A stretch of 64,000 nucleotides of DNA from assembly GCA_028287235.1 (NCBI GenBank), contig JAQBQB010000010.1, forward strand, positions 248,001-312,000. Direction: 5' to 3'. The notes below the pieces were generated by a model. The model was not told where the DNA came from. It saw nothing but the letters and a program-made list of their open reading frames with translations, and ran no database searches. Made by a program: the position numbers and the translations under genes. The stretch comes from Gemmatimonadota bacterium. GTDB lineage: Bacteria; Gemmatimonadota; Gemmatimonadetes; Gemmatimonadales; Gemmatimonadaceae. Below, one piece after another: positions 18,596 through 27,560 of this stretch (position 1 is the first letter of the stretch; each line of letters opens with the position of its first letter).

Positions 18596-20800
18596 TCAGA
18601 ACGTCATTTTCTTGTAGACGACGCTCACGTCGCCCTGTTGACTCGGCACGATGTACGACGGCCGCGGTGGAATCGTCACGCCGGGAATCGACGGAAGCCC
18701 CGGGCGGCGCGCGGCCATCTCGAAGTCCACCGTTGCGCCGGCGGCAACCGACAGCGCCACGATCGCACCGGTGTCGGGAACCGCCCAATACTGCATGACC
18801 CATTGCGGCGAGCGGCTGCGATAGCGAGTCGTGTCGACGATGCGGCCGTCGATCGACGACGTCAACACCTTTGTGCCGGCAACGCGCATGACGAGTCCGG
18901 TCGTGCCGCTGGGCGCCGTAACGCGGAGGACCACGCGGCGCGCGCCGTTGAGCAGCGTGTCGCGCACCAGCGTGGCACGCGGTGCCTCGAGCGAAATGCG
19001 ATCGACGCGATGGCCGACAGGATCCGCTCCCCTCCCGAGCAGGCCCCTGGCCCACGCCGGCGGCGAGGCACGCGTGCCGACGATGGATCGAGCCCACGCG
19101 TCCGTCGTGGGTCCGAGCACGCCGAGCCACGCCGCGGACGAATCGGCATTCTCCGCATACACCACGGCGCTGCGAATCGGATGCTCCGAATTCGGCCGCA
19201 CCGTGAGCACCGCGATCGCGAGCGCGACCACCGCCGCGCCCGCGATCCACGGTGCACCAGACCACCGCGCATGCGCGGCGATGAGCTCGACCTGCGGAAT
19301 GAGCAGCAGCGTCACGAGCGACACGACCAGCGCGAGCGCGATCGCGCCAATGCCGGTGAGGCCGAGCATCAACACCGTTGCGCCGTAGATGAAGCCGGAA
19401 AAGAGCAGCAGCAGAACGGCGGCGGCAATCCACTCTCCGATCTCGGGCCGGCGCGTGAACAGCGCCGCCCCGGCCGCGAAGATGACGGGCCAGACGAACA
19501 GGTATGCCGTGCCGGGCGCCGCGGCGCTGGTGACGAGCGCGAGCACCAGCCAGATCACCATCGCGCCGGCGTACGCGCCCCGTGTCGTGGTCCAGCGCTT
19601 CGCCATGGAGTAACACGCGAGGGTGATCGCCACCGCGAGCAGCGCGATGGCGGATGCGTACCACCCGCTCCACATCGCGCTGCCGCGCAGCCTGCCGCCG
19701 GCGAGCTGTCCGGCGCCCGCCGACAGCGCGGGGGCCACGATCGCCAGCGCGATTCCAACGAGCACCCCGCGCCGATCGCGCACGAGGACCAGGACGACGA
19801 GCACCAGCGCGACGATCGCCAGCGGAAGCGCGAGCGCGGCGGGATACACCACGAGACCAACGAGCGGCAGATCGAAGAACACCGCGTCGCCGGTGACGGA
19901 GCGAGGAAGCGGACCGTTGCCAATCAGCTTGGTGAGCGCAAGCATCTCACCTCCGTGATGCTGCAGGCTGCCAGGATCGAGATGCGCAACGTCGTCGCGC
20001 GTCGTGTGGTACCGCTCGACGCCGTCGACGAACGCGAAGTTGAGCGCGGGCAGCCCGAGCGTGGCGAGCTCCGACAGATCGGTGTCGTTCGGCAGCAGGC
20101 GATAGATCGTGGTGTAGACCGAGGCCGCCGACGCACCGCCCGCGGCGCGCAGCACCCGAACCGCGTCGAGATTTCCCGGACCCGTCTCGAACATCATCGA
20201 GCGGCCGCCGGTTCCTCGCGCCTCGAAGTTGAGAACCATGGCCACGTCCTTCGCCCACCGATGCTCGCGCACGAATGCAGCGGCGCCGAGGAGCCCGGCC
20301 TCCTCGCCGTCGGTAAAGAGCAGGATGACGTCGTGCGCGAGCGGCTGCTTACGCGCACGGAGCGCACGCGCCGTTTCGAGGAGTGCCGCCGCTCCCGCGC
20401 CGTCGTCGGATGCGGCCGGGCCGGCTTCCACGCCGTCGTAGTGCGCCATGAGCAGCACCGCCTTGCCGTTCGGATCGCTCCCCGGCAGGGAGGCGAGCAC
20501 GTTCTGGACGCGCCCTACGTCCTCATATCGCGTTCCGACCCCGGTGGCCTGCTGGAGCTGCGAGCGGACGCCCATGGCCGTGAGCTGGGCGACGATGTAG
20601 TCGCGCACCCGGTCGTGGTCGGCCGTGCCCATCGCATGCGGCCGCTGTGCGATCTGCTCGACGTGACGCAGCGCACGCTCCGCGGAGAACACCGTGTCGG
20701 GCGCCGTCGCGGGAACGGGCGCGGGTGGACGGGAGACGCGAAGGATGGAGATCGCGCAGAGGACCAGCAGTCCGAGTGCCGCACCAATTCGCTTGAGCAT
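18596..20800 (-). CDS. Membrane-bound M28 family metallopeptidase
   Basis: 734 residues. A signal anchor (about 5-21) precedes an M28 peptidase domain (about 40-310) with the co-catalytic zinc set: His120 in AHYDG, the SDDGAG Asp near 132, Glu166/167 in DGEEAG, an ENFEARG-type Glu region, and His in YHTTRDD. Eight or so further membrane helices (about 320-600) and a beta-rich C-terminal domain (about 610-734) follow, the same order as in ERMP1/Pff1-like membrane M28 proteins. It probably removes N-terminal residues from peptides on the outer face of the inner membrane. ATG 20842 is an alternative start. It is divergent from a response regulator gene. Confidence 0.92.
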   Translation of the reverse strand: MLKRIGAALGLLVLCAISILRVSRPPAPVPATAPDTVFSAERALRHVEQIAQRPHAMGTADHDRVRDYIVAQLTAMGVRSQLQQATGVGTRYEDVGRVQNVLASLPGSDPNGKAVLLMAHYDGVEAGPAASDDGAGAAALLETARALRARKQPLAHDVILLFTDGEEAGLLGAAAFVREHRWAKDVAMVLNFEARGTGGRSMMFETGPGNLDAVRVLRAAGGASAASVYTTIYRLLPNDTDLSELATLGLPALNFAFVDGVERYHTTRDDVAHLDPGSLQHHGGEMLALTKLIGNGPLPRSVTGDAVFFDLPLVGLVVYPAALALPLAIVALVLVVLVLVRDRRGVLVGIALAIVAPALSAGAGQLAGGRLRGSAMWSGWYASAIALLAVAITLACYSMAKRWTTTRGAYAGAMVIWLVLALVTSAAAPGTAYLFVWPVIFAAGAALFTRRPEIGEWIAAAVLLLLFSGFIYGATVLMLGLTGIGAIALALVVSLVTLLLIPQVELIAAHARWSGAPWIAGAAVVALAIAVLTVRPNSEHPIRSAVVYAENADSSAAWLGVLGPTTDAWARSIVGTRASPPAWARGLLGRGADPVGHRVDRISLEAPRATLVRDTLLNGARRVVLRVTAPSGTTGLVMRVAGTKVLTSSIDGRIVDTTRYRSRSPQWVMQYWAVPDTGAIVALSVAAGATVDFEMAARRPGLPSIPGVTIPPRPSYIVPSQQGDVSVVYKKMTF

Positions 20801-20907
20801 CGGCAGAACATACAGGCCCTCGGCGCGGCTGATAAGCGCCATAGCCTTGCGTTCGGTCGTCGGACAGCCATTCTACAAGGAGCACCTTTCCCAGCATTGG
20901 AGCAGGC

Positions 20908-21315
20908 ATGCCCGAAGCGACGCCAATCGGCGCTGGCAAGACCGTTCTGGTCGTGGACGACGAAGACAACACTCGGCAGACGATCGCCCGGATGCTCGAG
21001 GCGGGGGGATTCACCGTGGTCACCGCGACGAACGGCGCCGAGGCGCTGGATCGGCTGGCGATCGACAGTGAGGACATCGACATCGTGCTGTCCGACGTGA
21101 CGATGCCGGAGATGAACGGCATCGACCTGTCGTATCACATCCGCGACCGCTATCCGACGATGCCCGTGGCGATCGTGTCGGGCGACGTGAGCGAGTTGGA
21201 GAAGACGATCATCGGCCGCGCCGACGTGCCGTTCATCAAGAAGCCGTTTCACGCCGAGTCACTGTACAGCGCCGTGCGTGAGGCGATGCGGCGGCAGTCG
21301 GGAGGGGCGGAGTAG
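20908..21315 (+). CDS. Single-domain CheY-like response regulator
   Basis: 135 residues comprising one receiver domain and no output domain. The acidic pocket is VVDDED (Asp17-18), the phospho-acceptor is Asp63 in LSDVTMPEMNG and the conserved Lys is in IKKPF (about 112). GGAG lies 8 bases before the ATG. No histidine kinase adjoins it, so its partner is unknown. It is tail to tail with the lipoprotein gene, 12 bases apart. Confidence 0.93.
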   Translation: MPEATPIGAGKTVLVVDDEDNTRQTIARMLEAGGFTVVTATNGAEALDRLAIDSEDIDIVLSDVTMPEMNGIDLSYHIRDRYPTMPVAIVSGDVSELEKTIIGRADVPFIKKPFHAESLYSAVREAMRRQSGGAE

Positions 21316-21327
21316 TTGTCGCCCGCT

Positions 21328-22551
21328 CTACCGCTTGAAGTCGAACGCCGCGCCGGTGAACGTCCACGGCTGGCCGGCCGCGCAGTCGAGTAATCCGGTA
21401 CTGCGCGATTCGAGACGCAGCGTGCTCGCGTCGATGACCTGGAGCAGCAACACCCACGCGCCGGGCGACTCGAAACAGTAGATGGTTCCGTCGGCCGTGA
21501 TCTGCGACGGACTGCGGTTGACCTTCCCCGCCGTCACAGGCGCGAACGACACCCAGCCGCGGTTCCAGCCGGGCAGTGAGAGCCCCACCGAAAAATCGAT
21601 GCGCGACGGATCGACGTTGTCGGGCGCAATCGCGAGGTGCGGCGTTTCCGGATACGTGGGCTGTGACGGATTGAACCAGAATCCCATCGCGGTGCCCGAC
21701 ACGTCTACACCGATCGTGCCGCCCACGGGTGCGGCGGTGCGCACGGCCTTTCCATCGTACGAGCCGAGGCGCGCGGCAACCTGCGATCGCAACGGCTCGG
21801 CGAAGTAGTCGCTCGCCGGCACGACGTGAAACTGGTCGAAGCGATCGTTCGACGCGGGCCAGTGCGCGGGATTGGCGAAGGTCAGCGCCGCAACGCGCGC
21901 GTCCCAGAGCGAAAAGTCGAGCGCCAGGGAATGCGGATTGGCGCCGCCCGCCGTGCCGATGAGTGCTCCGGCCGACACGGGGACCGCGACCACCTTGGTC
22001 TGGCAGGTGCTCACCGTTGCGCCGGGTGCCGGTGAATAGGTGTTGCAATCCTGATCGAACGCGCCGAGCTGCGAGAGCAGCGCCGGCGCAATGGTGAGCA
22101 CATGCCCGAACTGCGCATACGTCTCGGCGCAGGGAGAGAACTCGAGCGTGTAGTCGGTGACGGCACCCGGATTGGTCGTGCCGAGATGGGCGCGCGTGAC
22201 GACGATGTTTCCCGGTGCGACGAGGTTCACCTCGCGCCGCGGCGTGACGCCGTTGGCGTCGCTCACGTACAAATACTGATGATCGGTTGGAAAGGTGTGT
22301 CCCGAGGGCGCCATGTTGCCGAGGGGCACCCATCCCACGACGTCGCTCAGCGCCACGGGCGAGACGGAGAAGATCGCCTTGGACGTGCCGCACGAGACCG
22401 CGCCCGCGGGCGAGCGTGTGTCGGGCGACGAGGTCTGGGCGGGCGACGCGACGCCGTCGCCGCCACAGGCGACTCCGGCGACCACGGCCGAGACGATCGC
22501 CAACGCGGCGATCGCGCGGACGAGATTGGACCTGCGTTGTGAGAAGGACAT
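21328..22551 (-). CDS. Lipoprotein of unknown function
   Basis: 407 residues with a lipoprotein signal ending VVAGVAC, so lipid attachment is likely. The mature protein is beta-rich, with several Cys (CGTSKA, FSPCAETY, DQDCNTY, STCQTK, IYCFES, LLDCAAG) that may form disulfides after export. SGTAMGFWFNP and GTIGVDVSG recall peptidase M23-like or jelly-roll repeats, but no active-site set is visible. It is divergent from the padR gene by 126 bases. Confidence 0.7.
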   Translation of the reverse strand: MSFSQRRSNLVRAIAALAIVSAVVAGVACGGDGVASPAQTSSPDTRSPAGAVSCGTSKAIFSVSPVALSDVVGWVPLGNMAPSGHTFPTDHQYLYVSDANGVTPRREVNLVAPGNIVVTRAHLGTTNPGAVTDYTLEFSPCAETYAQFGHVLTIAPALLSQLGAFDQDCNTYSPAPGATVSTCQTKVVAVPVSAGALIGTAGGANPHSLALDFSLWDARVAALTFANPAHWPASNDRFDQFHVVPASDYFAEPLRSQVAARLGSYDGKAVRTAAPVGGTIGVDVSGTAMGFWFNPSQPTYPETPHLAIAPDNVDPSRIDFSVGLSLPGWNRGWVSFAPVTAGKVNRSPSQITADGTIYCFESPGAWVLLLQVIDASTLRLESRSTGLLDCAAGQPWTFTGAAFDFKR

Positions 22552-22659
22552 GAGCGGCGAAAGTGACAACCACACCGCAGCGCTCGGCAAGGGGCTACGG
22601 CCAGCCGCGGCCGGGTCGTCCCGCTTTGATTGCGGCCATGGCTCAAACCTTCATATTCC

Positions 22660-22671
22660 AGACAATGTCTA
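22660..22671. promoter_or_regulatory. Probable PadR operator, padR-ADOP operon 1
   Basis: The perfect palindrome AGACAATGTCT (22660-22670) lies 8 bases before the padR start and shares the core AATGTCTA with the palindrome at the second padR gene in this window. PadR regulators commonly autoregulate through palindromes in their own promoters. A possible -10 (CATATT, 22652-22657) overlaps its left flank. Confidence 0.5.
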
Positions 22672-22677
22672 ACAAAC

Positions 22678-23004
22678 ATGTCGCCCATGCTCGGTGAGCT
22701 CGAACAGGTGGTCCTCCTCGCGGTGCTGCGCGTGGGCAAGGATGCGTACGGCGTGCCCGTGCACGACGAGATCCAGACGCGCGCGGGCCGCGACCTCACG
22801 CTCGGCACGATCTACAAGACGCTCACGCGCCTGGAGGACAAGGGGCTGGTCGTCTCGCACATCGGCGAGCCGACGGCTGCTCGCGGCGGGCGGCGCACGC
22901 GCTGCTACGTCGTGACCGCGGCCGGAAAGCGCTCGCTCGCCGCGACGTTCAAGACGCTCCGTCACATGGCGGCGGGGCTCGACGTGGGGCTGGAGCCGAC
23001 GTGA
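22678..23004 (+). CDS. PadR family transcriptional regulator
   Basis: 108-residue PadR-type winged-helix protein: GELEQVVLLAVLRVGKDAYGVPVHDEI (helices 1-2), LTLGTIYKTLTRLEDKGLV (recognition helix) and the GGRRTRCYVVTAAGKRSL wing. The short C-terminus is the usual dimerisation helix of the small PadR subgroup. It overlaps the next gene by GTGA, so the permease is translationally coupled. An ATG 9 bases downstream (22687) is an alternative start. Effector unknown. Confidence 0.9.
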   Translation: MSPMLGELEQVVLLAVLRVGKDAYGVPVHDEIQTRAGRDLTLGTIYKTLTRLEDKGLVVSHIGEPTAARGGRRTRCYVVTAAGKRSLAATFKTLRHMAAGLDVGLEPT

Positions 23005-25607
23005 CGCAGGACGCCACGCGCCGAGTGACGCACGTCTGCATCCGCCTGCTCGAGCGGTCGCTGCGCCCCGACGTCGCGGTGCACGTCGCCGGCGATCTCG
23101 CGGAGCAACAGGAGCGCGGCGCGCTCTGGACGCTTCGCGAAACGTTGTTCGCGCTCGTTCACCTGCATGCCCGCCCACACACAGGAGACGGTCTCATGTC
23201 GACCTTTCTCGCCGACCTGCGCATCGCAGCGCGTCTGCTGCGGCGCTCGCCGGCGTTCGCAATCGTCGCGGTGCTCACGCTCGGCCTGGCCATCGGCGCG
23301 ACCACGGCAATCTTCAGCGTGATCGAGCCCGTGCTCCTGCGTCCTCTGCCCTACCCCGATCCGGAGCGGCTGACGTTCGTCTGGGAGCGCGACCGCGACG
23401 GCGGACGGAGCAACATCGGCTACGCGACGTTCCGCGACGTCGTCGATCAGTCGCGCACGATCGAGCGTGCCGCGGCGATCGGCTCGTGGCAGCCGACCAT
23501 CTCCGGAACCGGCGACCCTGAGCGCGTGAACGGCGACCGTGTCTCGTGGACGTTCTTCCGCACGCTCGGCGTGCACCCGGCACTCGGGCGCGACTTCACC
23601 GCGAGCGAGGACGTGCCGGGAAGCAACCAGGTGGTGATCCTCAGCTACGGCCTATGGCAGCGAAAGTACGGCGGTGATCCCGCCATCGTCGGCCGAACGG
23701 TCTCCGTCAACGACGGGCCGATGACCGTGGTGGGCGTGATGCCGGCGTCGTTCGACAACGTCGTGTCGCCCGGGACGCAGATCTGGCGCGCGCTCGGGTA
23801 CGCGAATCAATCGTTCGCCTGCCGCACCTGTCGTCATTTACGAATGCTGGCGCGCATCAAGCCGGGCGTCGGCATGGCGTCGGCCGCGACGGAGCTCGAC
23901 CAGATCCACCGGCGCATCGAGAAGCAGTTTCCCGACCAATACGCGTCGGTCGGCGCGTCGGTGGTGAGCGTGCAGGACCAGGCAACGCTTCCGTTCCGGC
24001 CCGCGCTGCTCGCACTCAGCGGCGCGGTGGTGCTCGTGCTGTTGATCGCGGTGGCGAACGTCGTGAACTTGCAGCTCGCCCGCGCCGTGCGGCGTGAAGA
24101 AGAGTTCGCGATTCGCACCGCGCTCGGCGCGGCGCGGTCGCGGCTCCTGCGGCAGCTCATCACCGAAGGACTCCTGCTGGCGACACTCGGCGGTGCGGCT
24201 GGTCTTCTCGTGGCGCGCATCTCAATTCCGATACTCGTCGGACGCCTCCCGCAGGGAATGCCCCGACTCGCGGCCATCCAACTCGACGTCCGGGCGCTCC
24301 TCGCAGTCGCGGCGTTGGTGTTGGTGCTCGCCATCCTGATGGGACTCGCGCCGGCTCGGTCGCGCCGCGGAGACCTCGGCGCCACGCTGCGCTCGGGACG
24401 GCGGCTCTCGAGCACCGGCAACCACCTGACACGCGCCGCGCTCGTCGTGGGCGAAGTAGCGCTCGCCGTGATGCTCCTCGTGAGCGCCGGCCTCGTGGCG
24501 CGCAGTCTCGTGCGGCTGCTCGCCGTCGACGCGGGCTTCGACGCCTCGCACCTGCTCACGCTCGAGGTCAACTCGATCGGAACCAAGTATCCCACCAACG
24601 CGAGCGTCGTCGCGTATCACGACCGCGTCCGGAGCGCGGTGGCTGCGCTCCCCGGCGTCACCAGCGTGGCGGTGGCCAATCAGCTTCCGCTCGGCGGCAA
24701 CGCGGACAGCTACGGCGTGATCGACGCCGACAACATCCCGGCGAATCCAGAGCTGGCGCCGAACGGCGACCGCTACGTGGTGTCGCCCGGATATTTCTCG
24801 ACGATGCGCGTTCCGATACTGCGCGGCCGGACGTTCACGGCTGCGGAAGCAGCGGACACGGTGAACAACGTTGCGCTCGTGAGTGCGGCACTCGCCGACC
24901 GCATGTGGCCGGGACAGAACCCCCTCGGCAAGCGCATCGTGCTCGGCGGGCCCAAGGGTGCGCCGCGAACGGTGATCGGCGTCGCCGGCAACGTGCGGCA
25001 TGGCGGGCTCGATGCGGCGACGACCCTGCAATGGTACACACCGGAAGCACAGTGGCTCTTCGCCGACAATCAGGAAGTGCTCGTGGTGCGCACGAGCGGC
25101 GATCCCGCCGCGCTGGCGAACGCCGTGCGCCGTGCGATTGCGGCGATCGATCCGGCGCAGCCGATCGTGAAGATCGCGACGATGGATCAGGTCATCGCCA
25201 TGTCGACGACACAACGCCATCTCGCGCTGGTGCTGTTCGGCGCGTTCGCCGTGGCGGCGCTGCTGCTCGCGGTCGCGGGCATCTATGGTGTGCTCGCCGG
25301 GAGCGTGGCGGAGCGGACGCGAGAGATTGGCGTTCGCAGCGCCTTGGGCGCGACGCCGAGCGACATCGTGGCGTTGGTGGTCGGCCAGGGCGGAAGGCTC
25401 GCGGTGGCGGGGATCGTGTTCGGTCTCGCCGGGTCGTTCGCGCTCACCCGCTTTCTCCGCACGCTGCTCTTCGGCATCGGACCGAACGATCCGGTGACAC
25501 TCGGCGGCGTCGTGGCGCTGTTGTCGCTCGTGACGCTGGCGGCGTGTCTCATTCCCGCGATGCGCGCGGCGCGGGTGGATCCGAGTTGGGCGCTGCGAAG
25601 CGAGTGA
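23001..25607 (+). CDS. ADOP-type ABC permease (FtsX/MacB family), copy 1
   Basis: 868 residues: an N-terminal soluble prefix of about 65 residues, then two tandem MacB periplasmic-core plus FtsX units. The first helix is AFAIVAVLTLGLAIGATTAIF (about 85-105). The first FtsX block is near 340-450 and ends with the amphipathic GLAPARSRRGDLGATLRSGRR. The second ends REIGVRSALGATPSDIV and RFLRTLLFGI, typical FtsX loops. ADOP permeases lack an adjacent ATPase, and their substrates are unknown. The gene is coupled to padR through GTGA and followed by a strong bidirectional terminator. Confidence 0.92.
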   Translation: MTQDATRRVTHVCIRLLERSLRPDVAVHVAGDLAEQQERGALWTLRETLFALVHLHARPHTGDGLMSTFLADLRIAARLLRRSPAFAIVAVLTLGLAIGATTAIFSVIEPVLLRPLPYPDPERLTFVWERDRDGGRSNIGYATFRDVVDQSRTIERAAAIGSWQPTISGTGDPERVNGDRVSWTFFRTLGVHPALGRDFTASEDVPGSNQVVILSYGLWQRKYGGDPAIVGRTVSVNDGPMTVVGVMPASFDNVVSPGTQIWRALGYANQSFACRTCRHLRMLARIKPGVGMASAATELDQIHRRIEKQFPDQYASVGASVVSVQDQATLPFRPALLALSGAVVLVLLIAVANVVNLQLARAVRREEEFAIRTALGAARSRLLRQLITEGLLLATLGGAAGLLVARISIPILVGRLPQGMPRLAAIQLDVRALLAVAALVLVLAILMGLAPARSRRGDLGATLRSGRRLSSTGNHLTRAALVVGEVALAVMLLVSAGLVARSLVRLLAVDAGFDASHLLTLEVNSIGTKYPTNASVVAYHDRVRSAVAALPGVTSVAVANQLPLGGNADSYGVIDADNIPANPELAPNGDRYVVSPGYFSTMRVPILRGRTFTAAEAADTVNNVALVSAALADRMWPGQNPLGKRIVLGGPKGAPRTVIGVAGNVRHGGLDAATTLQWYTPEAQWLFADNQEVLVVRTSGDPAALANAVRRAIAAIDPAQPIVKIATMDQVIAMSTTQRHLALVLFGAFAVAALLLAVAGIYGVLAGSVAERTREIGVRSALGATPSDIVALVVGQGGRLAVAGIVFGLAGSFALTRFLRTLLFGIGPNDPVTLGGVVALLSLVTLAACLIPAMRAARVDPSWALRSE

Positions 25608-25612
25608 ACAAA

Positions 25613-25644
25613 AAAAGGCCGGCGCACGAAGCGCCGGCCTTTTC
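25613..25644. terminator. Bidirectional intrinsic terminator
   Basis: AAAAGGCCGGCGC and GCGCCGGCCTTTTC flank a 5-base ACGAA loop. The GC-rich stem is perfect, with an A-run on one side and a T-run on the other. It lies between the convergent permease and lipocalin-like genes and can serve both. Confidence 0.9.
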
Positions 25645-25658
25645 TCGCATACCAGAAC

Positions 25659-26138
25659 TTACGACTTTTTGAATGCCAACTTGACTGCCATGCTCTGTCC
25701 GGCGATGCTGGCGCTCCGCTGCATGTTCAACGTCTTGCCGTCCGCGTCGAGCGAATAGCGATCGACCTGCTCGAGCGGCTGGCCCTGAATGTCGGCCTTG
25801 GTCGTGATGACGAGCGTCGGGCCGTCCCAAGCGCTCGTCGACGTAAGCGCGAGCGCCATACCCTGCGCGTCCACGGTGTTCTTCGTCGCCGTGCCGTCGA
25901 GGCTCACGGTCTGGTTGGCCTTCTGGTCGCCCATCGCGGTGCTGGCCGCGCTCTCGAGCTTGATCGTCTTCGCGTCCTGCACCACGACGATCGTCATCGC
26001 GGTCGGAGCCATGGCGCCCTGTGCGCTCGCGGGGTCCAGCACCCACTTGCCGGTGAAGTCGGGATGGGTGCCCTGCGCCGCCAACGGCGAGGCAACAGCG
26101 GCGAGTGCGAAAGCGAGTGAAACGAAGCGGCGCATCAT
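25659..26138 (-). CDS. Secreted protein of unknown function
   Basis: 159 residues with a signal peptide (about 1-22, ending PLAAQG). The mature part begins HPDFTGKWVLDPASA, a strand-turn pattern of small secreted beta-sandwich proteins, and continues as alternating strands (VQDAKTIKLES; TLVITTKADI; RYSLDADGKTLNM). No catalytic residues are recognised. GGAG lies 5 bases before the first of two adjacent ATGs. It lies 22 bases downstream of the FecR-type gene and is probably co-transcribed with it. Confidence 0.65.
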   Translation of the reverse strand: MMRRFVSLAFALAAVASPLAAQGTHPDFTGKWVLDPASAQGAMAPTAMTIVVVQDAKTIKLESAASTAMGDQKANQTVSLDGTATKNTVDAQGMALALTSTSAWDGPTLVITTKADIQGQPLEQVDRYSLDADGKTLNMQRSASIAGQSMAVKLAFKKS

Positions 26139-26160
26139 GTCTCCAATCGAGTGAGTGTTG

Positions 26161-27444
26161 TTATTTTTTCGCCATCGCATCCCGGAAGACTTTGCTGTCG
26201 CCTTCATAGGTGAACTTCACGTTGCCGCTCTTCTCCACCTGGGCGATTGCCGCCCGAGACGAGTCGAGTGAGACGTTGAAGCCAGCCTCGCGGTCGAGCA
26301 GTTTGAGATCCGGAACCTTGATGTCGAGGTTGAACCAACGCGCCAACTGCGCGACGACCGCTCGCAGTTGTTTGTGCTCCACCGCGATACGTCCCTCGGG
26401 CCAGCCGAACGCCTGAGCCCGTTCATCGTCCGTCGGCGCTCGCATTGTCGTACGGTCGATGAACAACATTTGATTCGCCGTAACGGTACTGGACTGCTTG
26501 CCCGACTTCACCGTCACGCTCCCGTCGCGCACCTGCACCAGCACCGAACTGTCGCCCGAATACGCATACACGACGAAGTTGGTACCCGTAGCGATGAGAT
26601 GGGTTCGATTGGCGACGACGCGGAAGGGGATCGGCTGCCCTTTGGCCACGTCGAATTCCGCCGTGCCGTCGACCTTGATCGCGCGGATCTTCGTCGGGAA
26701 TTCGTCTGGAATGAACACCTTGGTATCGGGACCGATGCGCATCTTCGTCCCGTCGCGCAGCGTCAGCGTGCCGATCTGGCCCGGGCTCGACGCGATGGGC
26801 TGGATGGAGGCGTTGCTGGTGGCGGACACCATGGCGTCGTCTTCGCCAAGCCGGCTGGTGTAGATCACGGCGACTACCGAGATAGCGAGCGCGGCAACAC
26901 CGATCAGGACGGGCACGACCCACGACTGTCCCTTGCCAACGCTCTTCATGTGTGCGGCGGCCTCGTGCCGGCCGACTTCGGCCGCGGCGAGGTGCGCCTG
27001 ATCGTTTTCGCTGCCGCCCTCGGTATTGATGGCGTGTGTGATCTGTTCCCACGAACGTTCGGCGTTCGCCTCGTCCGACGCCGCGGCGTGTGAACCGGTG
27101 TTGCCGGTATCGCGCCCGCCGTGCGTTCCGAACCGATGCGCCGCGGCGCGCCGGCTCAGCGCGCGCGAGGCACCATGGTGAACGTCACTCGCGAGAAATG
27201 CCCTGACCTGCTCGGCGTCGTGCAGCGTGGGGCGGTGCGCCCAGGCGCTGATGAAGGCCGATTCGACGACGCGTGGTGCTTGGGACGCGGCGTCGCCGAG
27301 CTGGCTCTTCGCACTCAGTACGAGCGCGCTGTACTCGGCGTCGAATATTCGCCGCAGCGCCGATTCGTCGGCGAGGAAAGGGGTGAGAGAATTGACCGAT
27401 CCGGACAGGGCACCGCCGTCGCGTGGTGGAACACTCGTCGACAT
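26161..27444 (-). CDS. FecR-type transmembrane protein with sigma-region-2-like N-terminus
   Basis: 427 residues. Residues about 28-106 read like ECF sigma region 2 (RRIFDAEYSALVLSAKSQLG, then an ESAFISAWAHRP helix and SRALSRRAAAHR), but the acidic core motif is degenerate and region 4 is absent. A charged linker, one membrane helix (about 175-196) and a periplasmic FecR domain (about 220-330, with TLRDGTKMRIGPDTKV and FDVAKGQPIPFRV) follow. The C-terminal ~70 residues match the DUF4974/STN-like module seen in Bacteroidota FecR proteins. FecR proteins normally sense TonB receptors and control an ECF sigma factor; none adjoins here. GGAGG precedes the ATG. Confidence 0.85.
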   Translation of the reverse strand: MSTSVPPRDGGALSGSVNSLTPFLADESALRRIFDAEYSALVLSAKSQLGDAASQAPRVVESAFISAWAHRPTLHDAEQVRAFLASDVHHGASRALSRRAAAHRFGTHGGRDTGNTGSHAAASDEANAERSWEQITHAINTEGGSENDQAHLAAAEVGRHEAAAHMKSVGKGQSWVVPVLIGVAALAISVVAVIYTSRLGEDDAMVSATSNASIQPIASSPGQIGTLTLRDGTKMRIGPDTKVFIPDEFPTKIRAIKVDGTAEFDVAKGQPIPFRVVANRTHLIATGTNFVVYAYSGDSSVLVQVRDGSVTVKSGKQSSTVTANQMLFIDRTTMRAPTDDERAQAFGWPEGRIAVEHKQLRAVVAQLARWFNLDIKVPDLKLLDREAGFNVSLDSSRAAIAQVEKSGNVKFTYEGDSKVFRDAMAKK

Positions 27445-27560
27445 GCAGCCTCCAGGGCTCTCAGTTGTGCCTATATCATGGCACGGGAGCCGGGAGGTGC
27501 AAGGGGCGGACTACGCCTTTCTATCCGTGCGTCCGGCGCACTCGACGAAGGCCGCGACGC

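Noticed and set aside
16293-18617. 774-codon plus-strand frame over the DUF5916 gene
   Set aside because: Shadow of the DUF5916 reading frame; no start signal or domain.
18638-21100. 820-codon plus-strand frame over the M28 gene
   Set aside because: Charged low-complexity shadow of the M28 gene; runs out of frame into the response regulator.
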